A stretch of 64,000 nucleotides of DNA from Colletotrichum lupini (taxonomy: Eukaryota > Ascomycota > Sordariomycetes > Glomerellales > Glomerellaceae), in contig NC_064672.1 of the NCBI RefSeq assembly GCF_023278565.1, forward strand, positions 4,216,001-4,280,000, in the 5' to 3' direction. Positions 1-12,900 of this stretch are shown here, piece after piece (position 1 is the stretch's first letter; every line of letters begins with the position of its first letter). Made by a program: the position numbers and the translations under genes. The notes beneath the pieces were generated by a model, which did not search any database, was not told the DNA's origin, and saw nothing but the letters and a program-made list of their open reading frames with translations.

Positions 1-1
1 T

Positions 2-1405
2 TGGGAGAACGACCCAGAAGTAGAGAGATTCAGAGTCTCTACCCTAGATTATTTGACGTGCCAAACATATAACCACTATGCCGTATTCTTCCGCCTAGAC
101 GATGCCGCCAAACCAAGAGTGATCGAAGTTCTGAAAGCAGGCCTTGAGAGAACGCTTGCTCAGGTCCGCCAGTTGAACGGAAGAATCGAGAAAGACCCTT
201 GGGGCGACTACTCCTTCACCAAAAGAAAGGACTCGACCGTCCGCTTCGTCGTTCAATGGCTTGATACCCCAGAGGATGCCGACAAGTATCCGTCCTTCGA
301 TGACATCGAGAAAGCCAACTTCAGCGCCGTATCCCTCAGCGATCTCAGGCTCTGGGCCGTGTCACCCATGACTTACGGCGAGAGGCCCGAGGCGACTCCG
401 GAACATAGTCCCGTCACGGCGGGCTTCAAGGCAAACTTCGTCCGCGGCGGACTCGTCTTCAGCACGCATCACCATCATTACTCCCAAGACGTCATGGCCT
501 GGGCCGGCTTCATCCACCAGCTGGCCGAGAATTGTTCTGCGTTTAGCAATGGCACTCCCTACCCTTCGTGGGACCCGGCCTGTAATGATGTCTCCCGCTT
601 TCTCAAGCCCGAGCCTCCAGAGGAAGAGAAGGTTGATGGACCACCGCCGCCTGACAGACACCCAAACCACAAAGTCGGAATCTGCCTTCTCTTCCATCTG
701 CCAAAGAGTAAAGCCGCTCAGCTGAAAGACCTTGCAAAGCCCGAGAACGGTACGTGGATCTCGACCTACGACGCCTTTTCTGCCTTCATGTGGCGGCACA
801 TGACTCGTCTCAGAGCCCCGGTGTTCAAGACTCCGCCAGACTCAAAGCTCTTCTGGTGCGAGACCATCGACATGCGTCGACGTCTGCACAGCGCAAAGGT
901 TCCCGCTCGCACTCAGCAAAACGTCATGTACGTGGCCATGTCTACGACGGCACCCGTGGAACAACCCACGGTATCGGAGCTCATCTCAGACTGGCCCTTC
1001 TGGCGGTTAGCTCGGTATGTGCGACAGCTGACGGACAGCGTGACGCAAGAAAGTCTCGACGAAACGCTCAAGATGGTGGCGACGATCCGCGTGAAGTCGA
1101 GTCTCAACTCAAGAATCGATTCGCATCCGCCCATGTCGACCATTGTGGTAGACCACCGTGACGCCAATATTCCTTCGGCAGACTTTGGCTTCGGGAAGCC
1201 TGCGACTTATCGGTACTTAATGGGTCGAATCTCTGAGGGAGGCGTGCTTGTCTACCCGCCTCGGGATCCGAGGCCTGAGTCAGATGAGGGACCGGAGATT
1301 GCCATCATGTACGAGAAGGAACTGGCTCAGGCGCTCATCGAGGACTCTGAGTGGAACAAGTTCTTCGAATACAGGGGCGTTGATGCCGAGCATACCGAGG
1401 TGTAG
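2..1405 (+). CDS. BAHD-type acyltransferase (trichothecene 3-O-acetyltransferase-like), 5' partial
   Basis: Open reading frame that enters from the left edge (frame starting at base 2, 467 residues seen), so the true start lies upstream; the first in-frame TTG at 53 is not a credible start. The BAHD/transferase family moves acyl groups from acyl-CoA to alcohols or amines. The catalytic HxxxD motif is present as HYSQD (476-490), preceded by three more histidines, and the structural DFGWG motif appears as DFGFG (1181-1195). The N-terminal segment with STLDYL and the C-terminal region have the general shape of fungal Tri101-like acetyltransferases, which are normally about 450-500 residues, so only a few dozen residues are probably missing. 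No intron is needed. The family is common in secondary-metabolite clusters, but the substrate cannot be read from sequence. The family call is firm; the substrate is unknown. Confidence 0.85.
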   Translation, partial: WENDPEVERFRVSTLDYLTCQTYNHYAVFFRLDDAAKPRVIEVLKAGLERTLAQVRQLNGRIEKDPWGDYSFTKRKDSTVRFVVQWLDTPEDADKYPSFDDIEKANFSAVSLSDLRLWAVSPMTYGERPEATPEHSPVTAGFKANFVRGGLVFSTHHHHYSQDVMAWAGFIHQLAENCSAFSNGTPYPSWDPACNDVSRFLKPEPPEEEKVDGPPPPDRHPNHKVGICLLFHLPKSKAAQLKDLAKPENGTWISTYDAFSAFMWRHMTRLRAPVFKTPPDSKLFWCETIDMRRRLHSAKVPARTQQNVMYVAMSTTAPVEQPTVSELISDWPFWRLARYVRQLTDSVTQESLDETLKMVATIRVKSSLNSRIDSHPPMSTIVVDHRDANIPSADFGFGKPATYRYLMGRISEGGVLVYPPRDPRPESDEGPEIAIMYEKELAQALIEDSEWNKFFEYRGVDAEHTEV

Positions 1406-2908
1406 ATATGGCAGATACCTGAGAAATGCGATGTTTAGCTTCTTTTTTCTTTATCCTCTGTGTGGATTGTCTGAGCCATCCTCACTTTTTCAAGCTGTTT
1501 GATTCGGCATTCTCGATGACGAAAATCAAGTTGTGTAACACCAAACCCTTTCCCCAGTCAATGCTCCCTGTTGCCATATTTCACGACCCCTAAGTATCCT
1601 TTGAGCCTGTTTGACACCTAAGTGACGTCTGAACTATGTCGCGTAGCCCAGTATCTTAGTACCTGGTATGTCCAAATCGAGGTAAGTACAGCTTATTCTG
1701 ATATTGAGAAGATCTGAAGGAAACTTACATCTCACCGGAGAAGTGCCAAGGAACCCCAGTGATGCTTTCTTACACCAGACACGGCTCCCACGTGAACAGA
1801 TGGGTGCTGACACACTCGCAATCTCAGCTTAGGAATCGGCGCCTCCACTCTGACATGGCGGCATCGGTTCCCGATGGTCTCCACAACGGAGCGGGACGCA
1901 TCTCACCAAGCAAAGCCACCGCCTTATCAAATACCGACATGGTACTTAGCTAAGCCGCCAACGTCTGCCCCGTCTTCCCATCGCCAAGTAGGCAGGACGT
2001 CATATTCTGAAGCTCTGCGTTGGCGGGGCTGGGGAAATGAGATTCTGCAGCTTGTCTATCTTACTCAATGCTTTGCTGACCCTGCCTGGTCTGCGTTAGG
2101 TAAGGTAGATCCTTCTCTGTAACATCGAATTTGTCGAGCTTAGTCAAGCCCACGCATCAACTTCCCCCCAGCAATGAGATCTCGGAAGAAAGACCAATTC
2201 CATGATGGAGACCGGATTTACAGAGAAGAACGGCACTGGTAACCTTTCTCCACAATCTCAATATGCGGGTGTGGGTCGCACCGAGCGGAGTTCCACCTCG
2301 AAGCAACCCAGGACCGCTCGGTAAGCGTGAACCACCCAATGACAACCATCGCAAACTACCGAAAAGGCTTGCTGGGTTCGCTGTGGCATTGGATGAACCA
2401 GGGGAGCTTACTAACGTCCAACGTCTTGGTTACAGAATGCTTGCCAAAAGCCATGTGCCTTTTCCCCATCGTCGACTTCAGCATGTTTCCTAATGGGGAA
2501 ATTCCTATCAAGGAGGGACGGGCAAGGCTTTGACAATGCCCTGCATCTTGCATGTCGACTATTCGGAATTGTTCCTTATGCTTCTAGGATTCGGATCTAT
2601 TGGAAACCCCACCTGTCGATAACGTGCTTGGCTTGGTCATTGACAACCACGCGTTCGTCCACGATGCTGGCTGAACGGAGTCTACTCCGAAATGAGGGAC
2701 TTTGGCCACTGATGTTACTGTCACTAGAGGGCGTTTTTGCTTCCGCTGTATATCGTTAGAATTCTGTATAAGAAGAGACAATGGCCTTGCCTCAATCATC
2801 GCTTTTTCTTCCATCCTCATCCAGCAGACAAATCAAGAACAGTCTCCTTCATCTCAAAGACTCGAACAACTCTCCAAAGGTCCATACCTCAAGACATCCT
2901 CTCTCAAG
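1406..2908. other. intergenic, no gene seen
   Basis: About 1.5 kb between the acyltransferase and the hydrolase gene. Only short unconvincing open frames occur on either strand. The last 100-150 bases have the pyrimidine- and CAA-rich look of a fungal 5' leader for the gene that starts at 2909. A TAGGTAAGGTAG word, one of the recurring intergenic words of this window, sits at about 2097-2108. Confidence 0.6.
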
Positions 2909-3762
2909 ATGAAGTTCTCCATGACTGTCGCCGTCTCGGCGCTCTTCTCCGCCGTTGCCAACGCTGATGGTAAGCTTCCCACCCAATGGCTTCATCTCGA
3001 GTTTCCTAGGATACAGCACAGCTCTACTAACACGAGCCAAAGCCGTCCCCTGGGAGAGGCTCAACAAGAACGACTCGATGCTGCTCGTCGTCGACATGCA
3101 GGAGGGTCTCTTCAACCTCGCCCGCGACTTCGATCCCACTCTCTACCGCAACTCGATGCTCGCTCACTCCTCCCTGGCCAAGGTCTTTGACCTCCCCGTC
3201 GTGCTGACCACCTCCGCCGAGACCGGTACAAGTCTCTCAACCCCTCTTATTGCTTTCAGATCTCTGACAAACAAAATCAACAGGTCCCAACGGCCCCCTC
3301 CCCCAGGAGATCCTCGACATGCACCCCACCGCGCCCCTGATCAAGCGCAACGGCGAGGTCGACGCCTGGGACAACGCCGACTTCCGCGACGCCGTCCGCG
3401 CCGCCAACAAGTCGCAAATCATCCTCGCGGGCATCACCACGGACGTCTGCACCACCTTCCTGGCCTTGTCGCTCCGCGCCGAGGGCTACTCCGTCTGGGC
3501 CAACGTCGAGGCCTCGGGCACCACCACCGAGCTCATCCGCGACGTCTCCAACGACCGCATGGCCGCCGCCGGCGTCCAGGTCGTCTCCCTCTTCTCCATC
3601 TCCCTCGACCTCATGCGCGACTGGCGCAACACCCCCGGCGCCCTCGAGCTCTTCTCCTGGCTCGACACCTACTACCCCGCCTACGGTTACATTGCCCGCG
3701 GCCACCGCGCTGCCGTCAACAACGGTTCCGTCTCGGCGGCACAGGAGACTCTGCCTTTGTAG
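2909..3762 (+). CDS. secreted isochorismatase-family (YcaC-like) cysteine hydrolase
   Basis: Three exons: 2909-2969, 3043-3225 and 3284-3762, giving 240 residues. Intron 1 is GTAAGC...CTAAC...AAAG and intron 2 is GTACAA...CAG; both are needed to keep the frame. Residues 1-19 form a textbook signal peptide (short basic N-terminus, hydrophobic core, ANA cleavage motif), so the product is predicted to enter the secretory pathway. The mature part follows the YcaC type of isochorismatase-like hydrolases: Asp38 in LLVVDMQ, ETGPNGPLP, basic residues Lys102/Arg103 before an AWDN motif, and nucleophile Cys137 in GITTDVC. The Asp-to-Cys spacing of 99 residues is, as I recall it, that of YcaC. Family members hydrolyse amides or related bonds; the substrate is not known. 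Some pathogens secrete isochorismatases that lower host salicylate, but that role is not shown here. The exon structure is reliable. Confidence 0.9.
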
Positions 3763-5897
3763 GACAGAAGCGGAGTAGAAAGTTGGGTGTTCTCTGGGTT
3801 GAGAATGGGAGGATGGTATGATTCCCGAAAATCATGACTATAGAAAATCCTGGGTGGTCCCAGGACGCTCGACATGGTTCCATGTACTTCATCTTCTTGT
3901 CTCTCATTGATGAGCCTCCGCGGCTATTATAGAGATTGGCATCTTCCTGGTGTCTTTGTTTCGCGACATTTCAGAATGGACTCAAAATGGACATAATAGA
4001 GAACTTTTGACTGATCTTGTCTCCTACATGGTAGGAAAAAGAGAGAAAAAGCCGCCCGCTCTTGTTCTTGAAGCCGATCGTGGAATAGCAAGACATACGG
4101 AAACCGCCCATCGCATACCATAACTTGTGGTGAACTGACTCAGTCTTACACCAACGGACCGTTTGCAGATCAACCAAAGTAGCCCAGTCCCCCGACTTCC
4201 CATATCCCGATTAGGCAAGTCGCGGGCCACCCGGCGCCGAACACACGGGCCAACACGGGGCCGACCAAGTGGATACCCACGCCGGGGCCAGATGCAGAAC
4301 GCAACGTCTTCTTCCGGGGTGTGATGAGTGGGAACCTCGACGCGGCCCGATGAAGCGGTCTACAGGGAGGGCTGTATAAGTGATCAGCGGTGAGCTGCGT
4401 GCGGTTCATGTAAGTTTGACAACCGCCGCGGATGCCGGCGGGGAGTTCCCACGCGAGAGTGCTAGGGTTAGAGACCGTATGCGGATGAAGCAGCACCGTT
4501 AGGTTTCTCAGTATGTGGGTTGTTGCTTTTGACGGATACGGAGGGGAATCGATGGGAAGATCTCGATCGTTGGCATGTATGCCTCATAAGGGCTGTTCAC
4601 AGGAGTCTCTGGATTCCGGCTTCACTTTCAGCTCAGGGGTAAATGGCGTTTGCGGATATTGTGCCTGACCGCCATACATGCCTCAGAGCGCCCTACGCAT
4701 CAAACTTACGGCACGCTCAGGTACAGCCTCCTGATAGGACCTTAAAGTAACACGAAGACTGCCAGTAGTTCCAACTTCTGAGAAACATCAGACGCCGAAG
4801 GCCAACCCTCGTCAAGACGAGGTTTTTCTTTCTAAGCGGTGGACAGAGAAAAGGCGGTGGCCCCTCCCGCAGCATGCCAACGTTCGTCCCAAAAGCAAAC
4901 GACTTTGAGTGTGGTCGATGCGTAACGCCCTCAACGGCGCCCCATACCTATCCCCATACTTCGTAGACAACACGTCACTCATCGTAGCACAAAGAGCGGA
5001 TAGCAGTAAGAGAAGCAAAGACCAGAGAAGCCTGACGAGGGGTTCCGTTCCCCTGACGATCTGGCGTACTCGATCGGAGACAACACAGTGGTGCGTCTGC
5101 CAGTTGGCGGCCGTGACAGGGGTCTGTTGTCGCAAACAGGACCCCAAGGGCCCAAATTGTCTAGACTGTGAGATCGTTTGGAATGGACCTGTCTTGTTAT
5201 CGCCTTGCTTTTGCTGTCTAAGGTAAGTCAGGTTTGTCTTGGGTGATTATTCTGCCCCCTGGCGGATGTGGGCAATGAGACAGCTGGTGGGGAGCCCGAG
5301 AGACAGTTCATTCTCCGATGCCAAGGATCCTCAGACGTATACGCAGGATGAGACGCATCGGTCATTTTTTTGGACATTTGTATCCGTAGTATTGTCATTC
5401 GTTCTCAAAATCATTTTGTGATTATATCGAGAGCGGTGAACACGGGTGCCGTATGCAGCTGAGTTGAAGAGGCAAGCATCGATGGATGGATAGAGGGGTG
5501 GCAGAACCCAAACCTGAACTCGACAGGGGTGTTTAGTTTCCCTCTAAAGGGATGCGGTTTCAGCTTGCGATGCTTCTGGGCGTTTGCTTCTGCTTCTTGC
5601 TTGATTCTCTTTGCCCTTTTTTCTTTTTCTTTTTCTTCCCTTCGGGATGCAAGCTGCACGATCGCGGGCGAATCGGGGAGGCACCCAAACCACCCCCCGC
5701 CCCTCAACCTTCAGCTTGGGTTGGCACTGGACGTCTGTCACGACGGTACGGGTTACACCACACCACACACGGCAGAGACACACCGCATACCTTATTTCGG
5801 ATTCCGCATGCCTGCGTAGCCGGTAGCGCACGTAAGGCGAAGTACATGTATCTGGATATCCCTCCTGCAACCCTAACGCGGAGGAACGGGATGGGAA

Positions 5898-5908
5898 GGG
5901 GGGGGGGG
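5898..5908 (+). repeat. G11 homopolymer
   Basis: Uninterrupted run of eleven G within an otherwise mixed sequence in the gene-poor block. Similar runs occur at 11766-11776 (G11) and 14216-14230 (C15). Confidence 0.9.
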
Positions 5909-6943
5909 CAGCTGTGGGTTGTGGTGTGTGCATTACGGCGCTCACGGCGGCCCGCTATCGGATTTGATGCAGCGGGACATGGGAAAGCGGGCAGCAGACC
6001 GGGGGTGGTAGGTAGAGAAGAGAGGTGAAGCCCTGAGAGGGTGCCGGCGCATGCAGCGATAATCAAGAAATCTGCGTCTGGCTTGCATGAGTGCGCATGA
6101 GGAAGGGAAATCGCGGTGTGCAAGATGCAGAGTAGGTCTGCGACCGACGGAAACCTTTTTCTTTTCGCATCCACCGCATCACCGATGATTTCCCATGGGT
6201 GAGTCACAGACTGATGAAGGGGAGAGAGATGTGATTGCGACGCGCACGCAACAAACGGGATGAGACGAGTAGGCAGACAGTTTGATATCCAAACGGTGAT
6301 GGTGAACTGGATTGGCCATCACATTATCTATCCAATACAGAACTCGGCGAGCATCTCGAAACTTGGGCGATGCGCCGGACGGTGATTGGAGCGCGGCCCC
6401 TCGCACGCGCCCGACCAGTCAGGTCCCGAGCGCCGGCCATGGGACGCGGTCACCCAGACGCTTTTCTTGTGTTGCACACCAGTATTTGAACCTTGCGAGT
6501 GCTATTGGCATCCGTCAACTGTGATGAAGTGTGATGTGATGGGGACGCGCCCGACTGATTTCACGTCGCGTTCCAGAAATGAGCATTGTCAACTTGGATT
6601 GTCATCTGCACTTTGACCGTGGGGGAGGGGTTATTCGTGGTAATAGGTGATGGTGGGATGAGTATCGCGAATCGCGGCGAAGTCATTTTGGATGATTCTC
6701 TCATTGCGATGCTCTGTGACTGTCTTGATGGGTGGATGCGATTTTCGGAGCAAAGGCCGTCGAGAATAAGGCGGTATCTCGACATGACGCCGAGGGGTGT
6801 GCTGTGTGCGATGCCCACGTTGCTTAGATTGGGCTCCAAAGTGATTGGTATCTTCACCTCATTCTACCTTAACTATGAGCTGACCAAATGGTTGTCGTGT
6901 AAGGCGGTTGTGAGGGGGAGGGGTAAGATAGAGGTGCTCGTCA

Positions 6944-6964
6944 CTCCGGAGCCCGGCTCCGGAG
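6944..6964. promoter_or_regulatory. 21-bp near-perfect palindrome with CCG/CGG triplets
   Basis: Ten-base arms CTCCGGAGCC and GGCTCCGGAG are exact reverse complements around one central C. Each arm also contains the small palindrome CTCCGGAG. Inverted CCG/CGG triplets are the usual recognition units of fungal Zn2Cys6 regulators, so a binding site is possible, but no regulated gene lies within several kilobases. Confidence 0.4.
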
Positions 6965-9900
6965 GGGTGGACAACCTACGCAGTAAGGCCTGGAACACAC
7001 GATATGCTCAGGATCGCCCATCTCCCGACAGCGGACCAAAGCGTCTAGATTACGGTATTACCGCTACAGACACCGCTCAGTGCCCAGTGACCGCTGCCAC
7101 CTGAAGCACGCAACTGCGTGGCAGCGTGGTAGGCGAGGCAGAAGCAGGCTGGACACCTGCGAGATGCTGCCCGCTGCTGCTCGGCGGCCATGGCCGGCAC
7201 CCAGACCCAGGCCCGTGGGGTTTCGTCCCGGGGGTGTATGCTTTTGTTTTTCTGTACCTCTTGATTTTTCTGTAAATTCTGTAATCTCGCAAGCGTTGGG
7301 ATCGACGAGACGCTGCGGTCGCGCAGAGATTCCCCGAGTTGCCCCGGGTGGGTTCCAGGACTCTCGAGTCTCCCAAGACCGCTCCAGGCCCTGTTCACTT
7401 TGTCAGTTGTCATATTTCTTGCAGATACTGCAGGTCTTCTTTTCTTTCTTGTCTCTCTTGTTCCAATTTGGATGCTATTCCTGCCCGATCAATCTCCCCC
7501 TTTGCGTTGCCCTGCAGCACACGCCACACCCCTCAAGACCCAAAGAGAGGTCCCAAGGCATGCAGTATTTCGACCCTGATGGGTGTTTGGCATATGGCGG
7601 TGACGATGATGTAACTTGTAGGTGGAAGAAAGGGCCTGGGCTTTGGGAGGGGCGGGGGGCCCGCAAGCCGCAGCCGCCGTTGGGAGAAGAAATCATGAAT
7701 AGCATGAAAAAAACAGGCGTATGCAGCCACAAGAGCAAGCTCTGACGAACGACTCTTCCGACCAAGATTTTTCTTGCAAGAATTGCCAATATTGGGTTGT
7801 TCGATACGAGGGGGCTTTACCGCCTCCGGGCTTCGGTGGCAGAATACATACATACCTACGTATGGCAGGTTGGCGGTAAGGTAAGGTATGAGAGGAGGGG
7901 TGGTGGTCAACAAACGCATCACATCACCCAACAACAACACACAACACACAACCACCAAAAACACCGAAAACGCCAAACCCCCACGCTCATTCTCCCCACC
8001 GCCGTATCGTCGGTGAAGGAAACAGTCAGTGACAACGAAACCCCCACCAACACAGCCAGCACTCTCGCTCAAAGACGTCGCGAACGAATAGTGCGCCCAC
8101 GCGCGGGGCTTGGTATGTATCCGTATCTTATCGTAGTCAGTGGTCCAACGGGACCCCCCTCGCCCGGACGGACCTCTGCTTAGGGCGCCGGGGCTTACGG
8201 GGGGATTCGCATCGCGAAAGAACAGACGTTTGCTGTTCAATCCTCTGCGCCTCTTTACACTACCACCCCCAAACACACCCAGATATCAAAAATAAACGTA
8301 AGGGCGTTTGTTGCGCTTGCGGACGGAAAGGCACGGGATCCCCGAGCGCAAAAATCCGTGTAGAGGATCTTCAGAGCTCAGCCCAGCTCACCCCCTCTCT
8401 ACCTTTCCCCTCCGCTATCAGGAGGGGGAAAGACGGAAGAGGCGTCGCTGGCTTTTCTTCGTTTGTTTGAAGTGTAGGCGTGGTGGTGCCACCGCCATCC
8501 GTCCATTCTAAGGTGTTCCAGCGACAAAGGTTCGAAAATAGCAATGCCAACAGCATGACAGCATACGAGAAGCTTCATCCGTGATGGGAGTGTCACCGTA
8601 CACTTACAGATACGAAGCTGCGCGGTGAGATAAGCCCGGTCCGTATCGGTGCCGGACGCCGGTGGTACCTAAAACCCCACGCGCACCACTCACCGTAAAA
8701 TGTCTTGCTCGGGCATGGATATCTCGTATCTTATCTCGGAAAGGCCCGAGAGCTGCCAGAGCTGCGATAAGAGGTGCGGTAACGGCGGATAAAGTGATCT
8801 CGACGTTTTGGTACCGGTCGATCCGTTTAGACCGAACCGAACCTGCCGTTTCGGGCAAATTTACTACGACCCCTCGACCCCTCAACGGCCACGTTTTGTC
8901 CAGGAAGTTTGACAACACGGTTTACCGGGGGGCCATCCGTCAATCGTGCATGCGCTTCCTGCTGGTGCTTGCGCAGGCGGAGAAAGAAAACGGCGGATAC
9001 GGATACTCTCTTTTTTTGAGTTTCCCGCCTTGAGGTCTTGGCAACTGAAGAATGCGGATGAACCGTTCCGTCCAATGCTCAAGCTCTACAAGTATGGGGA
9101 GGGGGGTTTTACGGATACGGGTCTGGAGACTCGTAGACAGACGCCGCGGTCCAGTTCTTTTCTTCCTCTCGCTTGTGCTTGTGCTTGTAGCAGATCACTG
9201 GGCTCCTCCCAAACGCCAAACGGAACCCGTCCCGAAACCATTGATCGGACGGCAGAGGGGTCTCCGAGAGCGAAACGAAGGAGCCCAAACGATGGATGTG
9301 CAACTTTTGGTTGGATCGAGGAAACACAAAATGTTTGCTCCGTCGGCTTGTCTTGCACCTTTCGTCTCTGATTGTTCTTTGTTCCCACTCATTGCTGGGC
9401 TGAGATATAGGTCACCCCCGAGGAACAGGTATCTGTTGGCCTGTAAGGTAGGCAGAGAAAGGAAAACAACACAGCCGAACCCGGTTCGTCTTTGAGCTGT
9501 ATCCAGAGGCGGGGTTGATGTCACACGGGAAGTTGCAGACGGCGTCAGAGTTGGTCGCCGGGTTTACGTTCAGCCAACCAGCCAAACCAACAGGAACAGC
9601 GACGTTTGATACCGATTGGGGAATCCTGCCCGGTGTGTGTCGGTGTAACGGAACTACACAACTTGTGTGTGGCTTGAACGCCTCGGGTTTCAGACCCGGG
9701 CAACCAACAACCACCAACCAATTCGCCGTCCCGGTTTTCCCCAGGTTTGGTCATCCTTTGAGATCCAAGCCAAGTTTTTTTGCGCGCTCTCTGAATAGCG
9801 TACACTAGTCAGTCTCCCGAAAAAGAACGTCAGTTCCCTTGGGGCCAGTGCTTCAGGATGACGGCGGAACGACGATAGAAGCGTGGTTTAAAGCGAGAAG

Positions 9901-12900
9901 CAAAAAAAGTTCTGTGCGGGTGGCCAATTCGCGTGGCATGCCTTGTGGGATCACACGCCCCCACATGCTAGAATCTTGATTCCAGTGTGTAATACGGATA
10001 CTGAGTCTCTATATTGCCAGAAATTGTCAACTTTGAAGATACCCACGTTTGCCGGCCGGGAAAAGAGACAAAATTGAGGGTCGTTTGATATCTCGACAAA
10101 AGAAGGAGGGGGCGTGTTGAAAATTTTGAACAGAAATTTCATCGTTGTATGAAGGGCCCTGGATGATGGAACGGGAAAAGGGACGCTCAAAGTTGTTCAT
10201 CATGTCAAAAGACTGAAGTCATAGTTGACGTCGAAGCTGCAGTTCGGGGAATAACTGATTCAGGTGTTCGCGTTGCGTCCCTGAAATTCACAAGCTTTTG
10301 GTGACGATTGCGCTTGAGAATGCCCTTTCGGACGACTTGCCCACGTCTTCCAAGGTTCTTCTGGAAAACGACGGTAAGAAAGAGGTTGTGGTTGGGTTGC
10401 GCCACACGCGATTCATGAGCCACCCGAACTCGAGAGACCCCGGAGAAAAGGCCGCGATGTGAAAAGACTGAGAGACTGAGAGGTGTGTGCGTCGGAGATT
10501 CTCCGACTACCACTTTGACTTTGACCTACGAGAAAGTAGGTGTCTCCACGACTCGAGTTTACCGAAACGACACCGAGACGAGGATTACGCGGTACCGCGG
10601 TCTCGACGCGCAAAGCGCTTTGAGTGCCAAACCAGACGGCTGGGCTGGTGTGGAGTGGAGCAATCCCGGCATCTTCGACCACTTGGATGAATTTCTCCAA
10701 GGCGGAGAAACTCTGACGGCACTTTAGAAGCCACATGGAAGAATTTTCCCTGCAAAGGAATTTTCTTTTCGGACCGGGGGTGTAGCACCTTGCGGAGAGA
10801 GGCTCCGAGAGAGCTTTCCCCTCTGAACCGTTCAATTGTCACCAATCGAGCTTGCCGTAATGCCGAAGAAGAGCCTCGGAAAAGCGGAGCATCTAGTCAA
10901 AGAAGGGCCTTCTTTTGCTTTAGCTATTGGGGTGTCTTCTTTGAAGCATCTAAAGCTTCGAGAAGGTCGGGTGTTGAAGCTTGGTGACGGGGAATGATTC
11001 GGCGGGAAAAGAAGCACCGAGACCAAAAGAGAGGCGCCGAACGCAGCGGGTGAATGGATACCGCTTGTCAGAATTTTTTTTCGCATATGGGGGTTGAGAT
11101 GGGATCTTGAGAAAAGTTGAGAGGCAGGGAGAGTAGACAGGGTCTTTTTGCTAGACACTGTTGATGTCTGTCAAAAGGACCGTTGGGTAAAAGTTACCTA
11201 CAAGCCGGCCTAGTCCTACCAATTCTCCTTCCGCATTCTTCGAAAATTCCAACGAGACTTCATCCATTTGGTTAATGAGACTCCCTCTTCTCTCTACACT
11301 AGCAAGCAGACCTGGCAGAAAAAGCTTCCAGAGCTTCCTAAAGTGCTCCATATCTCTTCTTTTCCCAAATTCCTCCTCTTCCTAAAGTCAAGCTGAAAGT
11401 AATCCCGCCGCTGATAACCCGTGAGGCCCTCTTTTTCCCATGTGGACTTTTCATCTGGCAGAATTTTGCACCGAAGAGGAGCTCCAGTCTCCATGATTGC
11501 TGACTCCACCGCCCATGAGGAGTCCATGACAAAACAGGCAAGTGCGCAAAGACCGGAAAGGGTCTAGAGCCCTCTCCAGACCCCGGGAGCGATCGTCCCG
11601 TCGTCGGTGTCGGTGGGGAACTGAGGGAAGAGAAGTGGGAGAGATTTGACACGTTGGGATTCGCCGGGGCATCCCGTTTGGCTCCCGAAATTTGCCAATC
11701 ACCTTTTTCCGTTACGACTCCAAGAGCTCCGCTTCAGACTCTCCAAGGCCCCAATCTAAGGGCAAGGGGGGGGGGGAGTGGTGTTTGGATAAATGGTGAA
11801 GCCCCCCGTCAAACCGCAAGAACGAGGTCCAGGCGCCGGGAACCCATCCCGGTGCAGGGACCCTTCCATCAGGACTCCACCGTTCCCAGGTTTTGGCTGA
11901 TTGCCAATGCCATGCTCTCTGGTACTCTGCCACTCTGCCACGCCTTTCCACTGGAGTTGGCTTGGGTCCAGGAACCCAAGGAGCGGGGACTGGGAGAGGA
12001 GGAGCCGAGAAAAGACAAGGGGAGCAAACCCATCCCGTCCAGGCTATGGCTCTCCTCTTTAGCCCGTTGGATGAGGGATCGTTGCAGAGTCTTCTCGCTG
12101 GAACCCGAGCCGACGGTTAAAGGGAGGCGTCTACGGATGTTGTCCGCGCCGCCGTTCAATACTGTCCTTTTTCTCTTTGCTGCTCTGGGATGATCGGAAT
12201 TGGGAGACGAGAGAGAGCCGCGCCGCCACCTCGACGTTGCGGGACCGCGGTGTGCACAATTCCGCAATCGCGGCAAGGGATTTTCTAAGGGTCCTGTTCC
12301 TCGCGGCCGTAAAGACGGACTATGTTGATCTAGAGTTCTAAACGGAATGCATCGGGCCCCGGTTTATTACTGCGAAAGGTAAGCAGCTTTGCCTATCTGG
12401 ATGTCGATTATCCCAACCAATCGTAGCGTCTCCATTCAAATAAGTTGGGACAAGAGTTACCCCGCGACTAACGGAGCTGGTCCGCTGGTCTTATCTGCAT
12501 TGCAGCGAGCGTAATCGCACGCAATGCGGGGAGGGTCCTGTCCTGTCCTTCTCTCCCGACCTCACCCGCATTATAAGCAGCCCTATCACTTAAGTCGGGA
12601 GTAGCTTTCACGATAACCGGTAATAAAGCCTAGCATGGCTTGGATTGAGCTCTTCAACGAGAATCCGCGGATTGCGGAGCCGCAAGCGCAAGGAGGGTAA
12701 TCATGTCCGGTTTCGCAGAGGGACGCAAGCCATTTCGGAGCCTTTCTTGGAATGACCGGCTCCCTTCCAGATGGTCGGCGTCCTCGCCTCCGCGGGTTAT
12801 CACTGAGGGGGTGTCGAGACATCAGTCTTGGGGTCGGTCTCGATGAGATCAGATCAGATCATGAAGAATTCAAATCGTCGATTATTCTGACTCTGTCCCG

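Noticed and set aside
7533..8276. 247-codon open frame on the minus strand
   Set aside because: Overlaps frames on the other strand, has no recognisable family features and reads as mixed GC-rich sequence; upstream and downstream context gives no splice-linked partner.
11654..12193. 179-codon open frame on the plus strand
   Set aside because: Rich in Arg, Pro and Ser, contains a poly-G-derived Gly run and overlaps a similar frame on the opposite strand; looks like chance.
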